DNA from: JBBECJ01 sp963763325
GTDB taxonomy: Bacteria > Chloroflexota > Chloroflexia > Thermomicrobiales > CFX8
Reading direction: 5' to 3'
Assembly (NCBI GenBank): GCA_963763325.1
Contig: CAVXOL010000025.1
Coordinates: 305,373 to 369,372 of the forward strand
DNA: 64,000 bases
Within the stretch, counting starts at the first letter, position 1; every line of letters begins with the position of its first letter. The translations under genes and the position numbers were made by a program. Positions 45,617 to 54,723 of this stretch are shown one piece after another. A model generated the notes under the pieces. That model saw only the letters and a program-made list of their open reading frames with translations. It was not told the origin of the DNA and ran no database searches.

Positions 45617-45991
45617 CTAGCCGGTTGCGGTCTGGCCGGTTGCTCGCGGCGCCATCGCGGTCGCCTGGTTGCCGAGCGTCATCGCAATCCGCTGCCAGAA
45701 CCCGGCGCGACTTTCCGTCGCCTCACGCGCCTTCTCATCGTCCAGCCGAGCACCCGCTCGAAACCGGTCGGCCTCGTGCAACATCTCACGCTGGCGAACC
45801 TTCGCGACTTCGCCGAGGTCGATCATGTAGCCCTGGACGTCATCGTCGGTTGTCGTCGTGACGAGTGTGCCGAGCTGCTGCTCGATCATCGTCAGAACCG
45901 CTTGCTCGCCAGGTGTCAGCGTCTGGCTGAACGCCTCAAGCTTGGTCGCGAATGTCTGCGTATCCTGCTCCGTAAACGTGCCAGTTGTCAT
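45617..45991 (-). CDS. Hypothetical protein
   Basis: A 124-residue protein, MTTGTFTEQDTQTFATKLEA and on, mostly helical, with VLTMIEQQLGTLVTTTTDDD in the middle and no membrane segment. GGGAG precedes ATG 45991; the longer frame to 46018 is not preferred. No family recognised. It stands alone, divergent from lgt. Confidence 0.6.
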   Translation of the reverse strand: MTTGTFTEQDTQTFATKLEAFSQTLTPGEQAVLTMIEQQLGTLVTTTTDDDVQGYMIDLGEVAKVRQREMLHEADRFRAGARLDDEKAREATESRAGFWQRIAMTLGNQATAMAPRATGQTATG

Positions 45992-46163
45992 CTCGGGGAC
46001 TCCCTTCGAAGCCTGCATCTCAATCGGCCGGCAATCGCGCCGCCGCCATGCTCACAGTCTGCGGGATCATGACGTGTGCAGCTGACAAGTGCAATACAGC
46101 CGGTGTGTGTCAAGCGTGACACTCCAAACCGCGTAGGATTAACCCAAGTGGAGGAGAAGCCGC

Positions 46164-46967
46164 GTGTTTGAAATTGAAATCGGGATTGACCCGAACCTGT
46201 TGGAGATCGGGCCATACGTGCTGGCGTGGCACGGCATCCTGACCGTCATCGCTATCCTGGTTGGTGCCTGGATTTCGCGGATCGGCTTTCGAGAACGTAA
46301 GCTTGATCTGCCGAAGCTGGAGCCGTTCACCTACTGGACGATCGCAGGTGGCATCGCCGGTGCGCGGCTCTTCTACGTCTTCGACCACCTTGACCGCTTT
46401 CGCGACGATCCGTTGGAGATCTTCGCGCTCTCGGAGGGAGGACTGGCCGTCTACGGCGCTGTCATCGGCGGCTTTGTCACGGTCGCGATCCTCTGCGCGG
46501 TCTACCGCTATCCGTTCCTGAAGATCATCGATTCGATCGCACCGGGCCTGGCAATGGCCCAGGCAATTGGCCGGATCGGCTGCGCGATCAACGGCGATGC
46601 CTGGGGATCGCAAACTGACTCACCATTCGCCTTCATCTACACCCACCCGGACGCGATCCTGCCTGAGCGCCTGCACGGTGTCCCAACCCACCCCTACCCG
46701 ATCTACGACATGCTGATGAACCTCGCCATCTTCGCGATCATCTGGCCACTGCGCAAGAAGCGACTGCCGGACGGAGCGATCTTCGCCATCTTCTCAGCCC
46801 TCTACGCGGCGACGCGCCTGGTGATCTCGTCCGTCCGTGAGGAACGGGTCTGGTTCTGGGGTCTGCAGGAAGCCCAGGTCGTCGCGGTCATGATGCTCGT
46901 GCTCTCGTTGGCCGCGCTCGCCTGGCTCTGGCGCCAACCGCGTCCGGAAACGCCGGCCGTTGCGTGA
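46164..46967 (+). CDS. lgt: Prolipoprotein diacylglyceryl transferase
   Basis: A 267-residue membrane enzyme that transfers a diacylglyceryl group to the lipobox cysteine of preprolipoproteins. The signature IGRIGCAINGDAWG is present, together with YVLAWHGILTVIAI, GGIAGARLFYVFDH and GLAVYGAVIGG. Seven membrane helices are expected and the hydrophobic pattern fits. GTG 46164 follows GGAGGAGAAG. It would modify the lipoproteins encoded at 38134 and 55859. It ends in a terminator hairpin at 46985. Confidence 0.95.
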   Translation: MFEIEIGIDPNLLEIGPYVLAWHGILTVIAILVGAWISRIGFRERKLDLPKLEPFTYWTIAGGIAGARLFYVFDHLDRFRDDPLEIFALSEGGLAVYGAVIGGFVTVAILCAVYRYPFLKIIDSIAPGLAMAQAIGRIGCAINGDAWGSQTDSPFAFIYTHPDAILPERLHGVPTHPYPIYDMLMNLAIFAIIWPLRKKRLPDGAIFAIFSALYAATRLVISSVREERVWFWGLQEAQVVAVMMLVLSLAALAWLWRQPRPETPAVA

Positions 46968-46984
46968 GCGTCGGTTCCTGGTTG

Positions 46985-47016
46985 AGCCGGGAGGGTGTCG
47001 CAAACCCCTCCCGGCT
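46985..47016 (+). terminator. Hairpin terminator after lgt
   Basis: AGCCGGGAGGG pairs perfectly with CCCTCCCGGCT around a 10-base loop, beginning 18 bases after the lgt stop. Only a short TTGAT follows. Confidence 0.65.
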
Positions 47017-47090
47017 TGATAGGAATCGAGCAAAGCGCTCACAGTACACTCGTGTTGAGAACATGGATCGAACCAGACCGTGAGGAACCG

Positions 47091-47447
47091 ATGAACGACG
47101 ACCAACAGACACCTCCGACTCACAACCCATCGAAGACAATCGCGACTGGTGAGAAGCCGGAAGATGTCACGCCCGAGGAGTGGGGTTACTGGTCAGCGCA
47201 GGCATGGGCTGGTTGCGGTGTCGTCGTCGCGCTGATGCTGGCGATGTTCCTGCCATTGGTGATGATTCCGATGCTCGGTGACTTCCAGGGGAAGCTGGTC
47301 GGGTTCGGAGTCGCCGGAGCAGTCGGGTTGTTCAGCATCGCCGTCATCTCGCGGCTGACCTATCGCAACCGGCAGGAACGCCGCGAGACGCTGCGGCTGG
47401 TTCTGGCCGAGCGACAGCGAGCGCCGGACACTCCAGATGGAAGTTAG
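47091..47447 (+). CDS. Hypothetical membrane protein
   Basis: A 118-residue protein: a polar N-terminus (MNDDQQTPPTHNPSKTIATG), two membrane helices (GCGVVVALMLAMFLPLVMIP and LVGFGVAGAVGLFSIAVISR), and a basic C-terminus. The ATG at 47091 has GAGGAACC upstream. No family recognised. It is flanked by lgt and the ECF sigma gene. Confidence 0.6.
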   Translation: MNDDQQTPPTHNPSKTIATGEKPEDVTPEEWGYWSAQAWAGCGVVVALMLAMFLPLVMIPMLGDFQGKLVGFGVAGAVGLFSIAVISRLTYRNRQERRETLRLVLAERQRAPDTPDGS

Positions 47448-47652
47448 CTCGCGATCGTCCCCATAACGGGCTACTGGCAGTCGGCGTTATACTAGTGTGG
47501 ACGTTCCCCATATCTGACGCGTATTCGCTGTAGCAATAGTGGCCCCGGATCACAAATATGTCACAGCAATCTGCTCCGTACATCCTAAGTGCCTCTCCTG
47601 CTCGTATATTGGGATGGTTAGCGTGCTTTGGCCGGCCGCTAACAGGGGAACC

Positions 47653-48294
47653 ATGAGCGAGAAGCCTCGCCGGATCACTCCGGCCCCGCGTGGTGTCGAC
47701 CACCCGGTCGCGGTCGATTCGACCGACGAGGAGTTGGTGCGCCGTGTGCGTCACGGTGACACTGTCGCGCTCGAAACGCTCTACAGCCGCTACGGTCGCG
47801 TCGTATATTCGTTCGCGGTCCGTATCGTCGGCGACGGCCAGACGGCCGAAGAGATCCTCCAGGAAGCCTTCGTGCGCACCTGGCGCCAGGCCGAGACATT
47901 CCGGACGGTGCGAGGCAACTACGCAAGTTGGTTGCTGAGCATCACGCATAACCTCGCCATTGACGAATTGCGTCGGCGCCAACGGCGCCCGCAGCGAGTT
48001 GACGGTGTGGATATCAGTGAGACGCTTTACGGCCTGGTCGATGAGGCTACGAACGTCGAAGAAGCCGCCGAGGCCAGTGCGTTGCGAGCGCGCGTTGCCG
48101 TTGCGCTCGCAACACTCCCCGACGCGCAACGGATCGCCGTCGAGCTCGCCTACTTCAACGGGATGTCGCAGCGCGAGATCGCTGCCCACCTGAAGGAGCC
48201 GCTCGGCACGATCAAGACCCGGCTCCGGCTGGGAATTCATAAGCTGAAGGACGCGCTCGCCGCCGAGCGCGATGAATACGATTCGCGATTCTGA
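47653..48294 (+). CDS. ECF-type RNA polymerase sigma factor
   Basis: A 213-residue sigma-70 family factor of the ECF type. Region 2 covers VRRVRHGDTVALETLYSRYG to FRTVRGNYASWLLSITHNLA then IDELRRRQRR. Region 4 covers LATLPDAQRIAVELAYFNGM then SQREIAAHLKEPLGTIKTRL. ATG 47653 has AGGGGAACC directly upstream. The next gene is a zinc-type anti-sigma factor, the usual pairing (SigK/RskA or SigR/RsrA-like), so its activity is probably held by that protein until a signal arrives. Confidence 0.92.
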   Translation: MSEKPRRITPAPRGVDHPVAVDSTDEELVRRVRHGDTVALETLYSRYGRVVYSFAVRIVGDGQTAEEILQEAFVRTWRQAETFRTVRGNYASWLLSITHNLAIDELRRRQRRPQRVDGVDISETLYGLVDEATNVEEAAEASALRARVAVALATLPDAQRIAVELAYFNGMSQREIAAHLKEPLGTIKTRLRLGIHKLKDALAAERDEYDSRF

Positions 48295-48322
48295 GCGATC
48301 CCCTGGAAGGTGGTGGGTTCTC

Positions 48323-49192
48323 GTGAGCACGGAGACAAACGAGTTCCCGGAAGAAGAAGACGTCGACTCATCGGGGCATCCAATTGCCCTGCTGGGTCTC
48401 TACGCGCTGGGAACGCTTGATCCTGACGAGGTTGAGACCGTTACCCGACATGTCCAGACTTGTGTGAGTTGCCGTGCCGAACTGGCTGGCTACGACGAGG
48501 TCATCGGCCTGCTGCCGTATGCTGCACCGCAGCAGCAAGTCCCAATTCGTGCGCGAGCCGGCTTGCTGGCACGGCTGGACGAGATCGGCACGAGCAACCA
48601 GGACCAGATGGTCGTCCTGCCTGCGATCCCTCGCGAAGAGCCACTGCGCCTGCCGTGGCTACGCGTACCGACGTCGTCGAGGAGGGTGCCATTCGCTGTC
48701 GTTCCGCTGGTGCTGATCGTCGCCATCGTTAGCATCATGGCCTATGTCATCAGCGATCAGCAGCAGCAGATCGAAACCATCGAATCCGAACAGGCCGCCG
48801 AGCAGGAAGCCGTCGACAAAGTGCTGCTTGGCACGGACGGCAGCGAGCAGCCGGCCCAGGCATCCTTCATCGGCTCGCTCTCGGCGTCCGGAGCACGGGC
48901 AAAGCTGATCGTGAACCACGAGACGAACAGCGCCCTGATCCTCGCCAGAGACCTGCCGATTTATGACGACGCCAGTTACGTCGCCTGGCTGCGGCTCTCG
49001 ACGCCGGACGAGTACGCCCGCGCGGGAATCCTCGTAGTCGGCGCGGACGGTCGAGCGAGTCTATCGGTCGAGCCGCACGACGACATCCAGAACTACACCG
49101 AGGTCATCGTTACGCTCGAAACCGACGCCGAGGTTCCAATACCAACCGGCCCGCAGATCATGACAGCCGCGGTGATCCCGGAAAGCCAATAA
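48323..49192 (+). CDS. Anti-sigma factor (zinc-finger, RskA-like) membrane protein
   Basis: A 289-residue protein with an N-terminal zinc-binding anti-sigma domain (HVQTCVSCRAELAG, the HxxxCxxC pattern), one membrane helix (FAVVPLVLIVAIVSIMAYVI at about residues 130-150), and an extracytoplasmic RskA-type C-terminal domain. GTG 48323 is used; an ATG at 48272 would overlap the sigma gene by 23 bases and is an alternative. The gene follows its cognate sigma factor on the same strand. The C-terminal part presumably senses or transmits an envelope signal. Confidence 0.88.
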   Translation: MSTETNEFPEEEDVDSSGHPIALLGLYALGTLDPDEVETVTRHVQTCVSCRAELAGYDEVIGLLPYAAPQQQVPIRARAGLLARLDEIGTSNQDQMVVLPAIPREEPLRLPWLRVPTSSRRVPFAVVPLVLIVAIVSIMAYVISDQQQQIETIESEQAAEQEAVDKVLLGTDGSEQPAQASFIGSLSASGARAKLIVNHETNSALILARDLPIYDDASYVAWLRLSTPDEYARAGILVVGADGRASLSVEPHDDIQNYTEVIVTLETDAEVPIPTGPQIMTAAVIPESQ

Positions 49193-49206
49193 CAGGACAT
49201 CACGTT

Positions 49207-49246
49207 GAAGCGGAGAGGGCGGCCAGATGGCCGCCCTCTCCGCTTC
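49207..49246 (+). terminator. Hairpin terminator after the sigma/anti-sigma operon
   Basis: An uninterrupted 18-base stem (49207-49224 with 49229-49246) around a 4-base loop, beginning 14 bases after the anti-sigma stop. No T-run is present. Confidence 0.7.
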
Positions 49247-49300
49247 TCGGCTACTCCCACCGTGGGTTCACACGTGAACGTCGACCTCACAACCACACTC

Positions 49301-49329
49301 TTGCATTGCATACCCCCTAGGGGTATAAT
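49301..49329 (+). promoter_or_regulatory. CsoR-type copper operator overlapping the copA promoter
   Basis: The palindrome ATACCCCCTAGGGGTAT (49310-49326) matches the CsoR operator pattern of C and G runs bounded by ATA/TAT. It overlaps a perfect -10 TATAAT (49324-49329), with a weak -35 TTGCAT at 49301-49306 and 17-base spacing. CsoR is a repressor released by Cu(I), so copper should induce the ATPase gene that starts about 60 bases downstream. No csoR gene is visible in this window. Confidence 0.75.
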
Positions 49330-49391
49330 TCTGACATGCAGGCGGTAGTGACGCCGCGTTGGGCGATGATGCCCTCCGAGAGGATCAGGGG

Positions 49392-52326
49392 ATGGCAACC
49401 GACACGACGACCACAACGACAGCGACGACAGCCAGCGAGGTCTCATTTCCGGTCGAAGGAATGACCTGTGCGTCGTGCGTGCGCCGCGTCGAACGTGCGT
49501 TGGAGAAGACTCCGGGTGTCGCAAGCGCCTCGGTCAATCTCGCCACAGAACGCGCAACCGTCACCTACGACCCCGCCAACGCGACACTCGACTCACTCCG
49601 TGGGGCGGTCGAGAAGGCTGGCTATGGCGTCCCGGCCGAAGAAGAGACATTCGACATCGAGGGCATGTTCTGCGCCTCGTGCGTCCGGCGGGTTGAGCGT
49701 GCGCTGGAAAAGACCAGCGGCGTCCAATCAGCGTCCGTCAATCTGGCAACCGAGCAGGCCACCGTCCGCTACGTGCGCGGCGTCGCAAGCCGCAACGACC
49801 TTGTCAAGGCAGTCGAGAAGGCAGGCTACGCGGTTCGCGAGCGTGCTGACGTCGGCGATGAGATTGACGCCGGCGCCCGTGAGGAAGCCGGGACCCAGCG
49901 TGAGCTGACGATCCTCAAAGTGAAGATCATCGCATCGCTGGCCGTCAGCGCGATCATGATGGTGCTGATGTTCTGGCCGGTCTGGCTGCTCGGCGACCGA
50001 CCGGTCGAGGAGATGGAAGACCTCTTCCTGCCATTCTTCCTGATGGCGACTCCAATCCAGTTCTGGGCTGGCGCCCAGTTCTATCGCGAGGCATGGCGGG
50101 CCGGGCGACACTTCCAGGTCAACATGAGCACGCTCGTCGTCATCGGCACGACCGCTGCCTACGGCTACAGCACCTTCGTCACCTTCTGGACCGAGACGAT
50201 CCACCAATCCGGGCTGATGGCCGAGGTCTACTTCGACAGCGCGACGATCATCATCGGGCTGATCCTGTTCGGGCGCTTCCTCGAAGCGCGTGCCAAGTCG
50301 CAGACGACCGGCGCGATCAAGAAGCTGATCGGCCTTGCTCCGAAGACGGCCCGTGTCGTCCGCGGCGAGACCGAGATCGACATCCCGATCGAGCAACTGG
50401 TAACCGGCGACATCGTCCGCGTCCGGCCCGGTGAGAAGATCGCCGTCGACGGCATCATCGTCGAGGGCCGATCGACGATTGACGAGAGCATGCTGACTGG
50501 CGAGAGCCTGCCGGTCGAAAAGACCAGTGGCGACGAGGTCATCGGCGCGACGATGAACAAGACCGGCTCGTTCACCTTCCGTGCCACGAAGGTCGGCAAG
50601 GACACCGCCCTCGCCCAGATTATCAAGATGGTCTCCGACGCACAGGGATCGAAGGCGCCGATCCAGCGAATGGCTGACCAGATCTCAGCCTACTTCGTCC
50701 CGGCCGTCATCGTCTTCGCGCTCTTCACGTTCGGGCTCTGGTATCTCGTCGGCCCTGAGCCGTCGTTCAACATGGCCCTGCAGGTCATGATCGCCGTCCT
50801 GATCATTGCCTGCCCGTGTGCGATGGGGCTGGCCACGCCAACCGCCATCATGGTCGGCACCGGCAAGGGCGCCGAGAATGGAGTGCTGATTCGAGGCGGC
50901 GAGGCGCTCGAACAGGCCCACAAGGTGCGAGCGATCATCCTCGACAAGACCGGAACGATTACCCGCGGTAAGCCGAGCCTGACCGATCTGGTCCCGACCG
51001 GCGGCATCGACGAATCAGAGTTGCTACGACTCGCGGCCTCGGCGGAGCAAGGCTCCGAGCATCCCCTCGGTGAGGCAATCGTCAGCGCCGCTCGCGATCG
51101 TCAACTCGCGCTGGCCGAAGTGCGCGACTTCGAGGCTATCGCTGGTCATGGCATTCAGGCGACGGTCGATGGTCGCCGTGTCCTGCTCGGCAACCTCAAG
51201 CTGATGGCCCGCCACGACATCGACGCGTCCAGCGGTCTCGACGCAGCTCGATCGATGGCCGACGCGGGCCGGACGCCAATGTACGTCGCGGTCGACGACC
51301 AGTTCGCTGGCTGTCATCGCTGTTGCCGACACGATCAAGCCGGAGTCACCGGAAGCGATCGCGAAGCTCGAGGCACTCGGACTCGAAGTCTGGATGCTGA
51401 CCGGCGACAATGAGGCCACAGCCGTCGCTGTCGCTCGCCAGGCCGGAATCAAGCCGGAACGCGTGCTGGCTGAGGTGCTGCCTGGCGAAAAGGCCGACAA
51501 GGTTCGTGAACTCCAGGCACGGGGTCTCGCCGTCGCGATGGTCGGAGACGGCATCAACGACGCGCCGGCACTGGCCCAGGCTGACCTCGGCATCGCGATT
51601 GGCACCGGAACCGATGTCGCGATGGAAGCCAGCGACATCACGCTGATGGGCGGCGATCTACGCGGCGTCGTCAGCGCGATCGCCCTCTCGAACGCAACCG
51701 TCAAGACGATCAAGCAGAACCTGTTCTGGGCCTTCGCCTACAACGTGATCCTGATCCCGGTGGCAGCCGGTGCGCTCTACCCGTTCATCGGACAATTGCT
51801 CTCGCCGGCGCTGGCGGCCGGCGCAATGGCGCTCTCAAGCGTCAGCGTCGTCACCAACTCGCTGCGACTACGATCGTTCAGCGTGCCGGAGAACCCACGC
51901 GAGATCGCCCACCCGCCGTTGCGCCGGCGCATTGCTGAGGTGTCGTACCTGATCCTGCTGGCGGCGATCGGCCTCGGCATCGGAGCCGGCTACTTCGGCT
52001 ACCAGTGGTATCAGGACGCAACTGCTGAGGAAATCGTCGTCGTTGGGTCGGAGTTCAATTTCAGCCAGGATGTCATCACGGTCGAGGAGGATGAGCGCTA
52101 CCGGATCGTCTTCGAAAACGAGGGCGTCATCTTCCACGACTTCATCATCGACGGCGTCTGGGAGGCGCACGCTAACGCCCCGTCCGGCCGCAGCGGCGAA
52201 TTCACGATCGAGATCGATGAACCGGGCGAGTACACCTTCTACTGCTCGGTCGAGGGCCATGAACAGGCCGGCATGTCGGGCAAACTGGTCGTAACGCCGA
52301 AGGGTGGCGCCGCCAGCACGCAGTAG
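49392..52326 (+). CDS. copA: Copper-translocating P1B ATPase with C-terminal cupredoxin domain, one frameshift
   Basis: A Cu(I) exporter of about 978 residues after repair. Two N-terminal heavy-metal domains carry GMTCASC (Cys 26 and 29) and GMFCASC (Cys 94 and 97). The transport site is CPC at 474-476, phosphorylation is at Asp 518 in DKTGT, the HP motif is SEHPLGEA, and TGDNEAT and GDGINDAP follow. One extra base near 51311 breaks the frame just before the hinge. After the last ATPase helix a further helix (YLILLAAIGLGIGAGYFGYQ) leads to about 100 residues with a plastocyanin-like pattern: FHDF histidine, then CSVEGHEQAGM. These are plausible type-1 copper ligands (His, Cys, His, Met). ATG 49392 follows a GAGAGG site. 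Confidence 0.9.
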
Positions 52327-52345
52327 CAGACGCGTCATGACGATC

Positions 52346-52376
52346 CAACAGGCGGGCCGATGCGGTCCGCCTGTTG
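52346..52376 (+). terminator. Hairpin terminator after copA
   Basis: A 13-base stem with one G-T type mismatch (CAACAGGCGGGCC against GGTCCGCCTGTTG) and a 5-base loop, 20 bases after the copA stop, followed by TTGTTC. Confidence 0.65.
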
Positions 52377-52558
52377 TTGTTCTCCAACCCGCTGGTACCA
52401 AAGACCGAACCCGGCACGTACTTTTGGACAGTCGCAATCCCCATCGTTGTGGTGATGTCCAGCGTCGCAGGATCCCCTATGCTCGTTGTATCGATCGGGG
52501 CAGATGGCGTGATGGTCGCCACCAGAACCCGAACGACACATGTCGGATCGAGGGCAGA

Positions 52559-52759
52559 GTGACCACCACAACAACGACGATGCCACGCGCCGTAACGTCT
52601 ACTGACATGGAACTGCTTGGCTTCAGTGCGGAGCAGATCTCGCGGCTCGACCAGCTCCGGGCCTGCTATCCGCACCTCGAGTTCACTGACTCGATCGAAG
52701 AATGGCGCCGGCTCAACTTCCTCAAATGGCGGCACCGGACCGGACGAGTCACCGAGTAA
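52559..52759 (+). CDS. Small hypothetical protein
   Basis: A 66-residue product. After a threonine-rich start (MTTTTTTMPRAV) it reads LGFSAEQISRLDQLRACYPH and ends EWRRLNFLKWRHRTGRVTE, a compact helical pattern that looks like a real small domain. The start could be GTG 52559 (GAGGGCAGA upstream) or ATG 52580. The last 11 bases overlap the end of the convergent hydrolase gene. Function unknown. Confidence 0.55.
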   Translation: MTTTTTTMPRAVTSTDMELLGFSAEQISRLDQLRACYPHLEFTDSIEEWRRLNFLKWRHRTGRVTE

Positions 52760-53576
52760 GTCCTCGATCCGCTCTTTGCACGAACGACGACAGCACGTCA
52801 ACAAACGCACCTGGGTGCGAACGATGCGGAACATGACCGGCACCGGAGAACGTGTGGACCTGTCCATTCGGCAGCACCTCAGAGATCTGGCGCACGGTCT
52901 GCGCGAAGTAGCTCGGACTGACATCTCCGTACGACAACAGCGCCGGCTGCTCGAAGCCGGACAAGCGCTCCAGGTCGAGCGCAAAGACTCCCGGGTCGCG
53001 GTTCTCGTCCAGAAATGTCTCTGCGTGGCGTACCATCGACGCCCGCGCGTCTGCTGAGAAGCTCTCCCAGCTGCCTGCCTGCCCAACGACACTGTCTGCG
53101 AAGAGCGCGGCGCCACCTTCCATGTCTCCAGCGGCCAGCCGATCGGTCACCCGCCTGATGCGCTCCCGCGCAGTTTCAACCTCAACCGAGCCTGTTCCCA
53201 CGAGCACATCAAAGACGGGTGGTTCGTGAACACTGATGCTCCGGAACAGTTCCGGCCTGCGTGCAGCCAGACCGAGTGAGATAGATCCCCCGAACGAGTT
53301 GCCGGCGACGTGCGCCGGAGCGAGCCCCAACGCGTCGATCAACCCCGCCAGATCATCCGAGTCCTGCTCGCGTATCCCCTGCCCCGGCAGGTTGCCGCTC
53401 TGACCATGCCCGCGCCGGTCCCACGTCACGACTCGGCACACCCGCGCCAACCCCGGCACAACCGCCGCCCAACCGCGCCGGTCTCCCCACGACCCATGCG
53501 TCAGCACTAGCGGAGGACCTGCATCTCCATGCACCTCGTACGCCAGGTCCACCCCGTTGACGCGCAACACCGGCAT
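52749..53576 (-). CDS. Alpha/beta hydrolase
   Basis: A 275-residue alpha/beta-hydrolase fold protein. The oxyanion strand is LVLTHGSWGDRRGWA, the GHGQSG loop is normal, the nucleophile is the serine in VAGNSFGGSISLG, the acid is probably in LLSYGDVSPSYF and the histidine in FSGAGHVPHRSHP. ATG 53576 is preferred, with GGGGGCGG upstream; 53603 would add nine residues. Typical relatives are esterases, lactonases and haloperoxidase-like enzymes; no substrate is evident. Confidence 0.88.
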   Translation of the reverse strand: MPVLRVNGVDLAYEVHGDAGPPLVLTHGSWGDRRGWAAVVPGLARVCRVVTWDRRGHGQSGNLPGQGIREQDSDDLAGLIDALGLAPAHVAGNSFGGSISLGLAARRPELFRSISVHEPPVFDVLVGTGSVEVETARERIRRVTDRLAAGDMEGGAALFADSVVGQAGSWESFSADARASMVRHAETFLDENRDPGVFALDLERLSGFEQPALLSYGDVSPSYFAQTVRQISEVLPNGQVHTFSGAGHVPHRSHPGAFVDVLSSFVQRADRGLTR

Positions 53577-53647
53577 CGATCCGCCCCCTTTCGTTCGGCC
53601 CACAGAATACCCACGTCACGAGTCAACAGCGTCAGCGAACAACAGAA

Positions 53648-53671
53648 AGGGAGGGTATCGTTACCCTCCCT
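53648..53671 (-). terminator. Hairpin terminator of the peptide ABC operon
   Basis: AGGGAGGGTA and its complement with a 4-base loop, 37 bases after the stop of the permease gene on the minus strand. On that strand it is followed by TTTCTGTTG, a weak T-run. Confidence 0.65.
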
Positions 53672-53707
53672 GACATCCAGGCTGATTGCTGATGCACGCT
53701 AGACCGG

Positions 53708-54652
53708 CTAATCCGTCAAGCGCGGGTCGAGCGCATCTCGCAGGCCGTTGCCGAACAGGTTGATCGCAAAGACCGTGATGTAGATGGCGAAGCCAGGCAG
53801 GAGCACCATCGCTGTCGAATGGCTCCAGACCTTCTGCGCCGAGGTCAGCATGTTGCCCCAGCTTGGTGTCGGCGGCTGGACGCCGAGTCCGAGGAACGAG
53901 AGCGTCGCCTCGGTCAGGATCAGGCCAGGAACAACCAGTGAGGCCCAGACGATGATGACAGGCGCCACGTTGGGAAGAATGTGCCGGAACATGATCCGGC
54001 CATTCCCAACACCGACAACCCTCGCTGCATCGACATAGTCGCGGCTCTTGACCGCCATGACCTCGCCTCGGACGAGACGGGACAACGTGACCCAGGCAAC
54101 GGCTGCAATCACCAGCGCAAGCTTCCACGGTCCCATTCGCCAGAGGGTCGCGACCAGCAGCAGCAGGAACAGGGTTGGGATCGACAGCATGATGTCAACA
54201 AAACGCATCAGAACGCTGTCGATCCATCTCCCGTAGTAGCCGGCCAATGTCCCGACGACCGTACCGACCGTCAGGGCCACGACGACCGAGAGTCCGGCCA
54301 CCCCGAGACTGACCCGCGCGCCGTAGACGAGGCGCGTCAGCGTGTCGCGGCCAAGATCATCGGAGCCGAGGATGTAGCCGCCCTCGTTGATCCCCATGTA
54401 GTTGGTTCGCAGCGACTGATCCGAGAGCGATTTGCCGGTGATGTACTCGGAAATCAGCCCCGCGCCAAGCGCGATCAGGATCATCAGGATCATGATCGCC
54501 AGACCAATCATCGCCAGCTTGTTGCGCCGGAGGCGTCGCCACGCCATACCAAGATAGGTACGTGGCTTGCCGTTGCGCTCCAACGTCTTGCGGTCTACCG
54601 CCGGCCTGGCTCCTGCCGCCGCGCTTCGTTCAGTCTCCTGAACCGAACTCAT
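53708..54652 (-). CDS. Peptide/nickel ABC transporter permease, DppC/OppC type
   Basis: A 314-residue membrane permease. It has the N-terminal OppC-type segment WRRLRRNKLAMIGLAIMILM, DDLGRDTLTRLVYGARVSL, and the EAA loop region DAARVVGVGNGRIMFRHILP, then TEATLSFLGLGVQPPTPSWG. Six helices are expected. It is the third gene of a dppABC-like unit (55859-57750, 54724-55692, this gene); no ATPase genes follow in this window. Substrates of the family are oligopeptides, dipeptides or nickel. Confidence 0.92.
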   Translation of the reverse strand: MSSVQETERSAAAGARPAVDRKTLERNGKPRTYLGMAWRRLRRNKLAMIGLAIMILMILIALGAGLISEYITGKSLSDQSLRTNYMGINEGGYILGSDDLGRDTLTRLVYGARVSLGVAGLSVVVALTVGTVVGTLAGYYGRWIDSVLMRFVDIMLSIPTLFLLLLVATLWRMGPWKLALVIAAVAWVTLSRLVRGEVMAVKSRDYVDAARVVGVGNGRIMFRHILPNVAPVIIVWASLVVPGLILTEATLSFLGLGVQPPTPSWGNMLTSAQKVWSHSTAMVLLPGFAIYITVFAINLFGNGLRDALDPRLTD

Positions 54653-54723
54653 CCTTTATTCCTTCCCTGCCGGACTCCTCGGCAGCCATCTAACGCGATC
54701 GACTAATGCACCGTCGGTCCGGT

